This document shows positions 1 to 6,762 of a DNA stretch of 13,131 nucleotides, piece after piece. The notes beneath the pieces were generated by a model, which was not told the origin of the DNA, did not search any database, and worked only from the letters and a program-made list of their open reading frames with translations. The DNA is from an uncultured Candidatus Saccharibacteria bacterium. GTDB taxonomy: Bacteria > Patescibacteria > Saccharimonadia > Saccharimonadales > CAMLKC01. A program made the position numbers and the translations under genes. The stretch is from NCBI GenBank assembly GCA_946480595.1, contig CAMLKC010000025.1:1-13131 (forward strand). Direction: 5' to 3'. The first letter of the stretch is position 1. Each line of letters begins with the position of its first letter.

Positions 1-147
1 TGTGTTTTCCATCATATAGCCAGTGATGGCTGGTCAGAAGGAATCTTAGTGAATGTCCAAAAAATCAAAAAATCCTGGCATATGCCTCCTCACGTTAAAA
101 CGTTTCGTACTTCTATTATAGCAATGTATACTGAGACTAATAGTTAA
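1..147 (+). CDS. 3' end of an open frame with a condensation-domain-like motif (partial)
   Basis: Frame 1 is open from the window edge to TAA at 145-147 (48 codons). Residues 4-12 read HHIASDGWS, flanked by hydrophobic residues. This matches the HHxxxDG(W) active-site signature of NRPS condensation domains and related CoA-dependent acyltransferases, where the second His is catalytic. In those families about 300 residues follow the motif, but here only 36 follow and they do not resemble the family. If the match is real, this is the end of a truncated or decayed gene. A short chance match cannot be excluded because the upstream part is outside the window. The stretch is more AT-rich than the genes to its right. 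Confidence 0.3.
   Translation, partial: CVFHHIASDGWSEGILVNVQKIKKSWHMPPHVKTFRTSIIAMYTETNS
104..132 (+). promoter_or_regulatory. Candidate promoter of the VOC gene
   Basis: TATACT at 127-132 is a good -10 box. The hexamer 17 bases upstream, TTCGTA at 104-109, keeps only three consensus positions. Transcription would start near 139, leaving a leader of about 20 bases that includes the G-rich ribosome site at 150-155. It lies inside the preceding open frame. Confidence 0.3.
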
Positions 148-158
148 CAGGGGGGTAT

Positions 159-581
159 ATGCAAACGCAACTTAATCCATATTTGAGCTTTAGGGACAAC
201 GCGCGCCAGGCAATGGAATTTTATCATGGTATTTTCGGCGGTAAGCTCGACCTCAGTACGTTCGGCGAGTTTCAGGCATCGGAAGACCCGGCCGAGAACG
301 ACAAGATCATGCACGCGATGCTGACAAGCGAGGGCGGCCTTGTATTTATGGCGTCCGACACGCCAAACAGTCTGGAATACACGCCGGGCAATAATTTCAG
401 CATGTCGCTAAGCGGCGGCAATGAAAGCGAACTGCGCGGTTTTTTTGACGCGCTTTCGGCTGGCGGTTCCGTCACGATGCCACTCGAAAAAGCACCGTGG
501 GGCGATATGTTCGGCATGTGCAAAGACCAGTTCGGCGTTGACTGGATGGTCAACATATCAGATAAACCCTCCGAAGTATAG
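159..581 (+). CDS. VOC superfamily protein, PhnB/YjdN-like
   Basis: A 140-residue protein that opens with NPYLSFRDNARQAMEFY, the usual start of the PhnB-like branch of the glyoxalase/bleomycin-resistance (vicinal oxygen chelate) superfamily, and ends with the matching WGDMFGMCKDQFGVDWMVN block. The length fits a single two-repeat VOC domain that normally dimerises. Cytosolic; there is no signal or membrane segment. The substrate cannot be read from sequence, because members of this branch often lack the full metal ligand set and are mostly uncharacterised. The start is supported by a run of six G at 150-155, three bases before ATG. The gene is monocistronic, followed by a terminator before Ku. 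Family assignment is secure, function is not. Confidence 0.88.
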   Translation: MQTQLNPYLSFRDNARQAMEFYHGIFGGKLDLSTFGEFQASEDPAENDKIMHAMLTSEGGLVFMASDTPNSLEYTPGNNFSMSLSGGNESELRGFFDALSAGGSVTMPLEKAPWGDMFGMCKDQFGVDWMVNISDKPSEV

Positions 582-594
582 GTTATTTCGCAAA

Positions 595-623
595 ACAAAA
601 CGCCCGGTACGCCGGGTGTTTTT
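595..623 (+). terminator. Intrinsic terminator between the VOC gene and Ku
   Basis: Stem of eight pairs (600-607 with 612-619, one G-T) around the loop TACG, followed by five T at 619-623. An A-rich flank on the left means it could also act on the opposite strand. It ends the VOC transcript and isolates the Ku-LigD cluster, which must have its own promoter. Confidence 0.85.
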
Positions 624-642
624 CATCTATGCGCCCGCGTGC

Positions 643-648
643 TACCAT
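643..648 (+). promoter_or_regulatory. Candidate -10 box for Ku, giving a leaderless mRNA
   Basis: TACCAT at 643-648 lies seven bases before the Ku ATG at 656. There is no Shine-Dalgarno sequence in the gap. Normal -10 to start-point spacing would put the first transcribed base at or next to the A of ATG. No clear -35 is seen. Confidence 0.4.
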
Positions 649-655
649 AAGTAGT

Positions 656-1432
656 ATGAGATCACTTTGGACAGGTTCAATCAGTTTCGGGCTCGTCAAT
701 ATTCCAGTGCACATGTACAGCGGTACGAACGCACGCCAGGGAATCGACCTCGACATGCTTCACAAAAAAGACCATTCTCCCATTCGTTACGCGCGCATTT
801 GCCGCAGAGACGGCGAAGAAATCCCTTGGGATGACATCGTAAAAGGCTACGAGTACGAAGACGGCGACTACGTCGTGCTTACACAAGCGGACATGGAAAA
901 GACCGACGAAAAGCAGACACGCACTATTGATATTCAACAGTTTGTCGCCGAGCCGGAAATCGATATCCGCTACTTCGACAAGCCGTATTACCTCGAGCCA
1001 GACGAAGGAGCTGCCAAAGCCTACGTACTGCTACGCGAAGCGCTCGAACGTTCCGGCAAGATCGCCTTGGCGAAGTTCATTCTGCACGAGCGTGAACATC
1101 TGGCCGTTATCAAACCAGTCGGGGCGGCACTGGTACTGAACCAGATGCGCTTCCCGACCGACATCCGCCCGGGAACCGAGCTAAAATTGCCCAAAGATAC
1201 GAAAGTAAGCGACGATGAAGTCAAGCTGGCACTCCAGCTTATCCACCAACAAACAAAGCATTTCGCGCCCGAGGATTACCACGACACCTATACTGAAAAA
1301 CTCGAGGAAATGATAGAAGACAAAGTCAAAGGCCACAAACCGAAGCCTCACGCCAAAAAAGCGGCCGACAAAACCGAAAGCAAAGACATAATGGCCGCGC
1401 TAAAAGCCAGCCTGGAGTCAGCTGAAAAATAG
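656..1432 (+). CDS. ku: Ku protein, DNA end-binding factor of bacterial NHEJ
   Basis: A 258-residue bacterial Ku. As a homodimer it would thread onto DNA double-strand ends and recruit LigD. The N-terminus MRSLWTGSISFGLVNIPV is the family's characteristic opening, so ATG 656 was chosen over the in-frame ATG 629, which would add nine unrelated residues and overlap the region just after the upstream terminator. The core block with HKKDHSPIRY and DDIVKGYEYEDGDYVVL is typical of the Ku beta-barrel. The end is lysine-rich and carries DIMAALKASLE, matching the conserved C-terminal segment of bacterial Ku proteins. LigD starts three bases after the stop, so the two are almost certainly co-transcribed and translationally coupled. 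Length is normal for the family (about 250-300). Confidence 0.97.
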   Translation: MRSLWTGSISFGLVNIPVHMYSGTNARQGIDLDMLHKKDHSPIRYARICRRDGEEIPWDDIVKGYEYEDGDYVVLTQADMEKTDEKQTRTIDIQQFVAEPEIDIRYFDKPYYLEPDEGAAKAYVLLREALERSGKIALAKFILHEREHLAVIKPVGAALVLNQMRFPTDIRPGTELKLPKDTKVSDDEVKLALQLIHQQTKHFAPEDYHDTYTEKLEEMIEDKVKGHKPKPHAKKAADKTESKDIMAALKASLESAEK

Positions 1433-1435
1433 TCT

Positions 1436-3817
1436 ATGGGCCTAAAGAAGTATTTTTCCAAACGAAACTTCTCTAAAACACCCGAACCTAAAGGCGCGTT
1501 AAAAACGCCGTCCAAAAAACTCGCTTTTGTCGTGCAAGAGCACCACGCCACGGCACTCCACTATGACTTTCGCCTGGAGCTGGACGGCGTGCTGAAAAGC
1601 TGGGCTGTTCCAAAAGGTCCATCCATGGACCCGCACGACCGGCACCTTGCCATGATGGTCGAGGATCACCCGTTCGAATACCGTACGTTCGAAGGCACCA
1701 TCCCCGAAGGCAACTACGGCGCTGGTACCGTTACCATTTGGGACAAAGGCACCTACGAACCACGAACTGAAACAGGCGACCCCGAAAAAGAACTCCGTAA
1801 AGGCCTCAAAAAAGGCCACGTTACCTTCGTCATGCACGGTAAAAAACTCCACGGTGAATTCGCCCTCATAAAAATGCAGAACGCCAAGCAAAAAAACGCT
1901 TGGCTGCTGGTAAAAAAGGGCGACAGCGACGCCTATGAGACGGAGCAGCCGATTGCGTTTACCCTGAACGATTACGCCAAAAAACCGGTGCCAGAGGTTA
2001 TAAAACCGATGCTCTGTACGCTCGTCGACGAGCCGTTCGACCGCGAAAACTGGCTGTTCGAGATGAAATGGGACGGCTACCGGGCAGTGGGCGCAAAACG
2101 TGACGGCACCGTACAACTCTACTCTCGCAACAATCTGGACTTTCGTGCAAAGTATCCGGAAATCGCCGAAGCGCTCCAGGCGCTCCCCGACAACACCGTG
2201 ATTGACGGCGAGATTGTCGCGGTCGATACAGACGGCCGGCCGCATTTTGAACGCCTGCAAAACTGGGGTAAAAACAAGGTAGGCGAGCTGCGTTACTATG
2301 CCTTTGACCTACTCTGGTTTAAGGGTCACGACGTCCGCGAAGCGCAACTGGCCGAGCGAAAACAGCTCCTGCGCGATATTATTCCAAAAGACTCGCCCAT
2401 AAAATACAGTGACCACATAGAAGGAAAGGGCACCAAGTTCTTCAAGCAAATCCAAAAGTCACAGCTCGAAGGCATCGTCGCCAAGCGCGCCGACAGCCCC
2501 TACCAAGAAGGCAAACGCGGTGGTGACTGGCTGAAAATCAAGACCCACCTGCGCCAAGAGGTAGTGATTGCCGGTTTTACCGAACCGCGCGGCGCTCGGC
2601 AATACCTTGGCTCGCTGCTCCTTGGTATTTATAAAGACGGCGAACTTGTTTACACAGGTCACTCCGGTGGGGGAATCCCCGACCAGCAGCGCAAGGAGCT
2701 CCGTGAAAAACTCGACAAACTAGAGGTGAAGAAATCACCATTTACCACCACGCCAAAGCTCGACGCCGCCACACACTTTGCTCGGCCCCAGCTGGTCTGC
2801 GAAGTCAGTTTTAGCGAATGGACAAAGGAGGGATATATGCGCCACCCAGTATTTGAGGGGATGCGGCCTGACAAAAAGCCGGCAGACGTCCACAAAGAAA
2901 CGGCAAAGCCGAACGAAAAACCCGAAGCCCACACGCGACAAGTTGGCGACCTCGCCTTCACAAACCTCGACAAAATATTTTGGCCGGAAAAAAAGTACAC
3001 CAAGGGTGATCTAATTGGTTACTACGAGTCCATTGCGCCCGTCATGCTGCCATATCTCAAGGATCGGCCGCAGTCTATGCTTCGGCATCCAAATGGCTAC
3101 AAGGGCAGCCATTTCTTCCAAAAAGACGTCACGTTCCACCTGCCAAAAGGCGAGAAGACCGTTTTAGTTTCATCGGATATCGGCGATGTCGACTATTTGG
3201 TCGCTACTTCAAAACAGTCGCTTTTGCTCATGGCGCAACTCGGCTGTATCGAAGTAAACCCGTGGAGCTCGCGCGTCGGCAGCCTCGATAAACCCGACTG
3301 GGGCGTGATCGACCTCGACCCAGAGGGCGTGCAGTTTTCGACCGTCATAAAAGTCGCCCAGACCGTCCGCGACGTCTGCGAGGAGCTCGGCATCCCGGCA
3401 TACCCCAAGACATCTGGTAAAAGCGGTATCCATATTTTCATCCCCATGGGCGCAAAATATACCTACGAACAAGTGAAGAATTTTATCCATCTGCTTGTGA
3501 TCGAGATAAATAGGCGACAGCCTAAGCTTACGAGCCTGGAGCGCATGCCGGCAAAGCGCAGGCACCGCGTCTACCTCGACTACCTGCAAAACAACGAGGG
3601 TCAGACGCTAGCCTCCGCCTACTCCGTACGGCCAACCAAAGATGCGTCCGTTTCCGCACCGCTCAAATGGGAGGAGGTAAAAGAAGGCTTGAAACCCTCT
3701 GACTTCACTATCATGAATATGGCTGAGCGGTTAGAAAAAGTTGGCGACTTATGGAAGCCGGTGCTGGGTAACGGAGTAGACATTCAAAAAGTACTTAAGC
3801 AAATAGAAAAGCTCTAA
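1436..3817 (+). CDS. ligD: Multifunctional ATP-dependent DNA ligase LigD (PE-LIG-POL)
   Basis: A 793-residue enzyme that trims, fills and seals DNA ends bound by Ku. Three domains are visible. Residues about 30-165 are the 3'-phosphoesterase: H36, H42, D44, R46, K60, H78 and Y82 line up in spacing with the metal and phosphate ligands known in Pseudomonas LigD. Residues about 185-475 are the ligase: nucleophile K211 in EMKWDGYR, then an OB fold from about 372. Residues about 505-790 are the primase-like polymerase: metal-binding D626 and D628 in VIDLDPEG, and a SGKSGIHIF block. The order PE-LIG-POL is that of Pseudomonas, not the POL-PE-LIG order of mycobacteria. All three active sites look intact. 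The start overlaps no upstream gene and lacks a strong ribosome site, fitting coupling to Ku. Confidence 0.97.
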   Translation: MGLKKYFSKRNFSKTPEPKGALKTPSKKLAFVVQEHHATALHYDFRLELDGVLKSWAVPKGPSMDPHDRHLAMMVEDHPFEYRTFEGTIPEGNYGAGTVTIWDKGTYEPRTETGDPEKELRKGLKKGHVTFVMHGKKLHGEFALIKMQNAKQKNAWLLVKKGDSDAYETEQPIAFTLNDYAKKPVPEVIKPMLCTLVDEPFDRENWLFEMKWDGYRAVGAKRDGTVQLYSRNNLDFRAKYPEIAEALQALPDNTVIDGEIVAVDTDGRPHFERLQNWGKNKVGELRYYAFDLLWFKGHDVREAQLAERKQLLRDIIPKDSPIKYSDHIEGKGTKFFKQIQKSQLEGIVAKRADSPYQEGKRGGDWLKIKTHLRQEVVIAGFTEPRGARQYLGSLLLGIYKDGELVYTGHSGGGIPDQQRKELREKLDKLEVKKSPFTTTPKLDAATHFARPQLVCEVSFSEWTKEGYMRHPVFEGMRPDKKPADVHKETAKPNEKPEAHTRQVGDLAFTNLDKIFWPEKKYTKGDLIGYYESIAPVMLPYLKDRPQSMLRHPNGYKGSHFFQKDVTFHLPKGEKTVLVSSDIGDVDYLVATSKQSLLLMAQLGCIEVNPWSSRVGSLDKPDWGVIDLDPEGVQFSTVIKVAQTVRDVCEELGIPAYPKTSGKSGIHIFIPMGAKYTYEQVKNFIHLLVIEINRRQPKLTSLERMPAKRRHRVYLDYLQNNEGQTLASAYSVRPTKDASVSAPLKWEEVKEGLKPSDFTIMNMAERLEKVGDLWKPVLGNGVDIQKVLKQIEKL

Positions 3818-3821
3818 ATAT

Positions 3822-4307
3822 ATGTACCACACATTGCGACGCATGGCGGCCTTTGGCCTGGATTCACTACTACTCGGCGTTTACGCCTTGGTACTTTTTG
3901 CGTTCGTGTCACCATTCGTCCGCCCGCTGTTTTCATCGGCTCTTACGGCAGAACTTACCGGGTTCTTGCTTTTGACGCTGCCTTTCGTACTGTACTTCGC
4001 CATTAGCGAGGCTTCCTCACGCTCCGCAACTCTAGGTAAACGCGCTCTTCGTCTGCGCGTTGTCACGACAAAAGGCAAGGGCATGACATTTGGCCGATCT
4101 CTCTTACGTTCAGCTCTAAAATTCGCACCGTGGGAGCTCGCTCATTATGCTATTTGGAATGCTTTCATTTTTCCATCATCAGCAGAAGGTCTTGGCATAG
4201 CAGCCTTGGTCGCGTGTTACTTGCTGGTATTCGCGTACTTGATCGGCCTCATACTGAAGCCGCACCGACCGCTTTATGACCGTCTGGCAGGTACGGTCGT
4301 AAAGTAG
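3822..4307 (+). CDS. RDD family membrane protein
   Basis: A 161-residue integral membrane protein. Hydrophobic segments at about 12-34, 41-62 and 125-147 are separated by a basic stretch containing GKRALRLRVV. The name-giving residues are present: R6/R7 and D14 in the first helix, and D153 in the closing LYDRLAGTVV motif. The family's role is not established; some members are linked to ion antiport or to packaging of secreted and membrane cargo. It begins four bases after the LigD stop, so it is likely the third gene of the Ku-LigD transcript. No functional link to NHEJ is known, and simple read-through is the conservative explanation. Confidence 0.9.
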   Translation: MYHTLRRMAAFGLDSLLLGVYALVLFAFVSPFVRPLFSSALTAELTGFLLLTLPFVLYFAISEASSRSATLGKRALRLRVVTTKGKGMTFGRSLLRSALKFAPWELAHYAIWNAFIFPSSAEGLGIAALVACYLLVFAYLIGLILKPHRPLYDRLAGTVVK

Positions 4308-4335
4308 CCACTGATTTTCACCGTCTCTTAGCTTC

Positions 4336-4776
4336 TTACCCAGCTAGCTCTTCGGCCAGCTCCACAAGAATACCCTCAGGGCCCCGAAGGTAACACAATT
4401 TATATACGTTCTGGTAGTTATAAACGTCGACAAAAATATCCGCGCCTCTGGCTTTTAGGCGTTCGACAATCTCGTCGATTCCTTCTACCTGGAGGGCAAT
4501 GTGCTTGTACCCGTGACCATTCATCACCGACTCTTGTTCGGGAGCCTGTGTTGCGGGGACAAGAAATTGAGTAAGTTCAAGCTTGGTCTCGCCGTCCGGT
4601 GCTTGCAAAAACACAATCCGCGAACGGGCACCTTCTATGCCCATCACTTTATTCAGCAGATCGCTCTGCTCTTCGGCTTCGCCCTGAACAATAAAGCCAA
4701 TATCAAGAAAGAATTCCTTAGCGACTTTAAGATCATTTACCACGACGCCAATATGATCGATGTGCTTTAGCTTCAT
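4336..4776 (-). CDS. VOC superfamily protein (glyoxalase I / epimerase-like)
   Basis: A 146-residue protein with two beta-alpha-beta-beta-beta modules. All four classical metal ligands are present: H8 in HIDHIGV, E67 in KLELTQF, H92 in YKHIALQV and E139 in GILVEL. The protein should therefore be a metal-dependent lyase, epimerase or dioxygenase-type enzyme. The N-terminus resembles methylmalonyl-CoA epimerase and lactoylglutathione lyase, and sequence alone does not decide between them. It converges with the RDD gene, 28 bases apart, with no clear terminator between. It is not related closely to the VOC protein at 159-581, which lacks this ligand set. Confidence 0.9.
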   Translation of the reverse strand: MKLKHIDHIGVVVNDLKVAKEFFLDIGFIVQGEAEEQSDLLNKVMGIEGARSRIVFLQAPDGETKLELTQFLVPATQAPEQESVMNGHGYKHIALQVEGIDEIVERLKARGADIFVDVYNYQNVYKLCYLRGPEGILVELAEELAG

Positions 4777-4789
4777 GCCCTCAGTCTAG

Positions 4790-4796
4790 AGTATTA
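4790..4796 (-). promoter_or_regulatory. Candidate -10 box of the second VOC gene
   Basis: On the minus strand TAATACT ends 13 bases before the ATG at 4776. A GAGGG at 4782-4778 is only one base from the ATG, too close for normal ribosome binding, so a very short leader is likely. No convincing -35 is seen. Confidence 0.3.
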
Positions 4797-4824
4797 GGCG
4801 GCAGCGCTCAATATAAAATAGCAA

Positions 4825-5312
4825 TTAAACCCGGGAAAAACGGTCAGGGGATAGATCGGTTGTCACCATCACCTCGGGCCGGCGGATGGTCCCGTCATAC
4901 CTGCCAAGCGGCTGCAAGGCACGCCAGTACGTAGCAGCTGCGTGTTCGCGTTCCGCACTGCCGGAAGTGTTTTTTACCGTGTCGTAAAGATCGAGATCTG
5001 ATACCCAGCAAACCGAGGGGTCCACCTCAAGCCGCAGCAACACGCGCCCGGACTCTTGGGACTTACGCTGCACAGGGCAAGGGTTGCCGTTTGGATATCG
5101 AGTAAGTTCTCCTCGTCGCCCAAGTAGCCGTAAATGACACGGCACCTGCTCACCAACGACGCTTCAAGAGAGCGGGGAAGGCGCTCATCAAGAAAAAGAT
5201 CCGTCCGCCTCACCGCTTCATCGTTGCCCTTTTCTCCACGGGTATCCCGGAAAAGCCCTTCTGTCCGGGCGCGTTTCCATGCGTCGTCGGTAAGCTGGTG
5301 GTAGATAGTCAT
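4825..5312 (-). pseudogene. Unidentified gene broken by one frameshift
   Basis: Two overlapping minus-strand frames (start ATG 5312; stop TAA 4825) together read as one protein of about 162 residues. The first frame gives sensible sequence through CRVIYGYLGDEENLLDIQ. The second takes over with GNPCPVQRKSQESGRVLLRLEVD and ends DGTIRRPEVMVTTDLSPDRFSRV. Restoring one base in the run at 5090-5092 joins them cleanly, so the lesion is a single-base loss in a short homopolymer. That could be a sequencing error, a real null mutation or a phase switch. The outline (YHQLTDDAWKRARTEGL near the start, PEVMV near the end) loosely recalls small ADP-ribosyltransferase/KptA-like folds, but I do not recognise the family. 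It lies 10 bases after HSP20 and is likely co-transcribed with it. Confidence 0.6.
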
Positions 5313-5322
5313 AACCTATGCG

Positions 5323-5781
5323 CTACTGTTCTTTTTTATCTTTTAACGATTGTTTTTGGCTGCGTGCTATGACTTTGATTTTCTTTGGCTCAGGCAGCGC
5401 CTTCATGGCAACTTTTACCTTTAGGATGCCATTTTCAAGATGCGCTTCAATATTCTCGGCGTCCGCTCGCTCAGGCAGGACGATGCGGCGGTAAAAGCTG
5501 CTAGAGCTTTCACGTACGACATATTTCTTGCTTTTATCTTCTTCTTGTTCGTGCTTTTGGGCCTGGACAATGAGCGCGTCATCCTCTACCTGGACGTTGA
5601 TGTCGTCCTGATCAAAATTCGGCAGGTGCGCCTCAACGATCAGCTCTTTGTCGCCGCGCGTATACACGTCCGTCGTCGGAATCGTCAGACCCTTGATTGG
5701 GGTCATTAAATCATCGCCGAAGAATTGTCGCTGTAATGCGCTTAGTTCCGCAAACGGGTCAAATTTCATTAGATTTGCCAT
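5323..5781 (-). CDS. HSP20-family small heat-shock protein
   Basis: A 152-residue ATP-independent holdase. A short N-terminal arm with FDPFAELSALQRQFF precedes an alpha-crystallin domain at about 35-130, containing the hallmark LENGILKVKV. A lysine-rich tail with an IKVIA stretch may serve as the I-x-I oligomerisation motif. The start at 5781 is chosen because AAAGGAGG lies about seven bases upstream. The upstream in-frame start at 5820 adds 13 residues that would swallow that ribosome site. A CIRCE operator lies about 70 bases upstream, so repression by HrcA is expected. HrcA itself is not in this window. Probably co-transcribed with the frameshifted gene downstream. Confidence 0.96.
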   Translation of the reverse strand: MANLMKFDPFAELSALQRQFFGDDLMTPIKGLTIPTTDVYTRGDKELIVEAHLPNFDQDDINVQVEDDALIVQAQKHEQEEDKSKKYVVRESSSSFYRRIVLPERADAENIEAHLENGILKVKVAMKALPEPKKIKVIARSQKQSLKDKKEQ

Positions 5782-5847
5782 TATCTTTCCTCCTTTCGTT
5801 GTTACTCTTGGAGAAGCCATAACCGCTTCTGTTTTTAGTTAACAAAA

Positions 5848-5874
5848 ATAGCACTCACATGTCAAGAGTGCTAA
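5848..5874 (-). promoter_or_regulatory. CIRCE operator (HrcA site) overlapping the HSP20 -35 box
   Basis: Inverted repeat with halves TAGCACTC (5849-5856) and GAGTGCTAA (5866-5874), separated by exactly nine bases. This is the CIRCE consensus with only the outermost base of one arm changed. On the minus strand the spacer contains a perfect -35 box, TTGACA (5865-5860). The hexamer 17 bases on, TTAACT (5842-5837), is a weak -10. HrcA bound here would cover the promoter. The SPW gene on the other strand starts 106 bases away and might also be affected. Confidence 0.92.
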
Positions 5875-5927
5875 AAATATTCGATTCTGAATGTAATCTT
5901 TTTCACAGACACCTCTAAACAAGCCGG

Positions 5928-5951
5928 GTACCATAGCCGTAACGGTACGGC
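5928..5951 (+). promoter_or_regulatory. Overlapping inverted repeats upstream of the SPW gene
   Basis: GTACC (5928-5932) can pair with GGTAC (5944-5948), and GCCGT (5936-5940) with ACGGC (5947-5951). The two pairings exclude each other. A -10-like TACCAT sits at 5929-5934, the same hexamer as before Ku. This could be a promoter with an operator, or a small leader structure. Confidence 0.25.
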
Positions 5952-5979
5952 GCGTATCGGAAATAATAAGGAGGACAAC

Positions 5980-6366
5980 ATGAAACCAATCACAAGTCGA
6001 GCACACACGATCATTGGACTAATTGTTGGAGTTGCACTACTTTTGGCGCCAATGCTCTTTGGCTTTTCAGAAGAGGGCGGAGCTGCGGTAGCCGTTCCGA
6101 TGTACGTCGGTATTTTCATACTGCTAAGCGAACTGACAACAACCAGCCCAATCAGCCCGCTAAAGCTCGTCCCGATGCGTATACATATCATTCTCGACGT
6201 GCTGACTGGGCTATTTCTATTGGCATCACCATGGCTCTTCGGATTTGCCGACCTCGAAATGAACGCTTGGCTGCCGCATGTCATCGTAGGTATTTTGACA
6301 GCTGGCTATGCGCTACTAACACGCACTACCGACGAAGAACCTTCGCTGGCTGAACCGCTGAGTTAG
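5980..6366 (+). CDS. SPW-repeat membrane protein
   Basis: A 128-residue membrane protein with four hydrophobic segments (about 11-29, 40-55, 68-88 and 97-114) built as two repeats. The second repeat carries the defining LASPWLFGF at 81-89. The first has the degenerate counterpart LAPMLFGF at 22-29. The SPW family is widespread but has no proven function. AAGGAGG at 5968-5974 is ideally spaced from the ATG. The gene is divergent from the CIRCE-controlled HSP20 and ends at its own terminator, so it is monocistronic. Family call is firm. Confidence 0.88.
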   Translation: MKPITSRAHTIIGLIVGVALLLAPMLFGFSEEGGAAVAVPMYVGIFILLSELTTTSPISPLKLVPMRIHIILDVLTGLFLLASPWLFGFADLEMNAWLPHVIVGILTAGYALLTRTTDEEPSLAEPLS

Positions 6367-6387
6367 CAAAAAGCAGAGAAAGATATC

Positions 6388-6421
6388 CAAAAACTCCCGG
6401 CATACCCGTCGGGAGTTTTTT
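6388..6421 (+). terminator. Intrinsic terminator of the SPW gene
   Basis: ACTCCCG (6393-6399) pairs with CGGGAGT (6410-6416), extended by A-T pairs, and is followed by six T at 6416-6421. An A-run on the left makes it potentially bidirectional. It ends the SPW transcript 13 bases before the next promoter. Confidence 0.88.
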
Positions 6422-6433
6422 GCGGCGGAGCTA

Positions 6434-6462
6434 TTGACTAAAATATAATAAAGTTATATAAT
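6434..6462 (+). promoter_or_regulatory. Near-consensus sigma-70-type promoter
   Basis: TTGACT (6434-6439) and TATAAT (6457-6462) are 17 bases apart: eleven of twelve consensus positions at optimal spacing, in an AT-rich block. It is the strongest promoter in the window. Transcription should begin near 6469, about 39 bases before the small ORF. A 10-base palindrome GAGTGCACTC at 6479-6488 lies just downstream of that start point. Confidence 0.88.
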
Positions 6463-6507
6463 AGATACGCAAGCAGTCGAGTGCACTCCGTTGGAGGAAA
6501 CACCGCT

Positions 6508-6672
6508 ATGAACGCATCTCAGCAGGGCCAGGAGTCGGGTACGAGCGACGGAAGCGCCGCAGAGAACCTCGGAAGGTCGAGGATCGATGTGAGCCTCTGG
6601 AGCGACGCCGCGAGCAAGGTGCTCAACGGCGAAGCCGACGTCACCGCCACTCCGCCTCCGCCCATCCGCTGA
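6508..6672 (+). CDS. GC-rich small protein of unknown function (54 aa)
   Basis: ATG 6508 is preceded by GGAGG at 6493-6497 and the frame ends at TGA. I do not recognise the product. It is soluble and rich in Ser, Ala, Asp and Glu, ends with four prolines followed by IR, has a central RIDVSLWSDAASKVLNGE stretch that could form a helix, and lacks a signal peptide or membrane segment. Counting by hand, G+C is about 61, 57 and 81 percent at codon positions 1, 2 and 3, the pattern of a real GC-rich coding sequence. It is the only gene here ending in TGA. Such usage suggests acquisition from a high-GC donor. The promoter, ribosome site and terminator make it a full transcription unit. The alternative is a structured RNA with an accidental ORF. 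Confidence 0.6.
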   Translation: MNASQQGQESGTSDGSAAENLGRSRIDVSLWSDAASKVLNGEADVTATPPPPIR

Positions 6673-6677
6673 ACATT

Positions 6678-6753
6678 GCCCCTCGGGGCGCTTCATAGAA
6701 CAAACCGCATGCACGAGGCCGCCCCGAACGCTGAACCAGCGCCAGGGGCGGCC
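6678..6753 (+). other. Structured 3' UTR: two GC-rich hairpins
   Basis: After the small ORF, GCCCC and GGGGC (6678-6689) form a tight hairpin. A larger element follows: GGCCGCCCC (6717-6725) pairs perfectly with GGGGCGGCC (6745-6753). Inside it are a three-by-three internal loop and a four-pair upper stem (CGCT 6729-6732 with AGCG 6738-6741, loop GAACC). Neither hairpin has a T-run, so they are not terminators. They could protect the mRNA end or be the functional part of the RNA. Confidence 0.6.
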
Positions 6754-6762
6754 CACCCTCTC

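Noticed and set aside
1499..2260. Long minus-strand open frame opposite the LigD N-terminal half
   Set aside because: LigD on the plus strand shows every catalytic motif across this region; the opposite frame has no recognisable domain and is a composition-driven shadow.
5040..5145. Programmed -1 frameshift in the broken gene
   Set aside because: No slippery heptamer of the X-XXY-YYZ type and no obvious downstream stimulator is visible around 5090; a single-base loss explains the break better.
5440..5709. Plus-strand hydrophobic frame opposite HSP20
   Set aside because: It is the reverse complement of the alpha-crystallin domain, has no ribosome site, and the HSP20 frame is certain.
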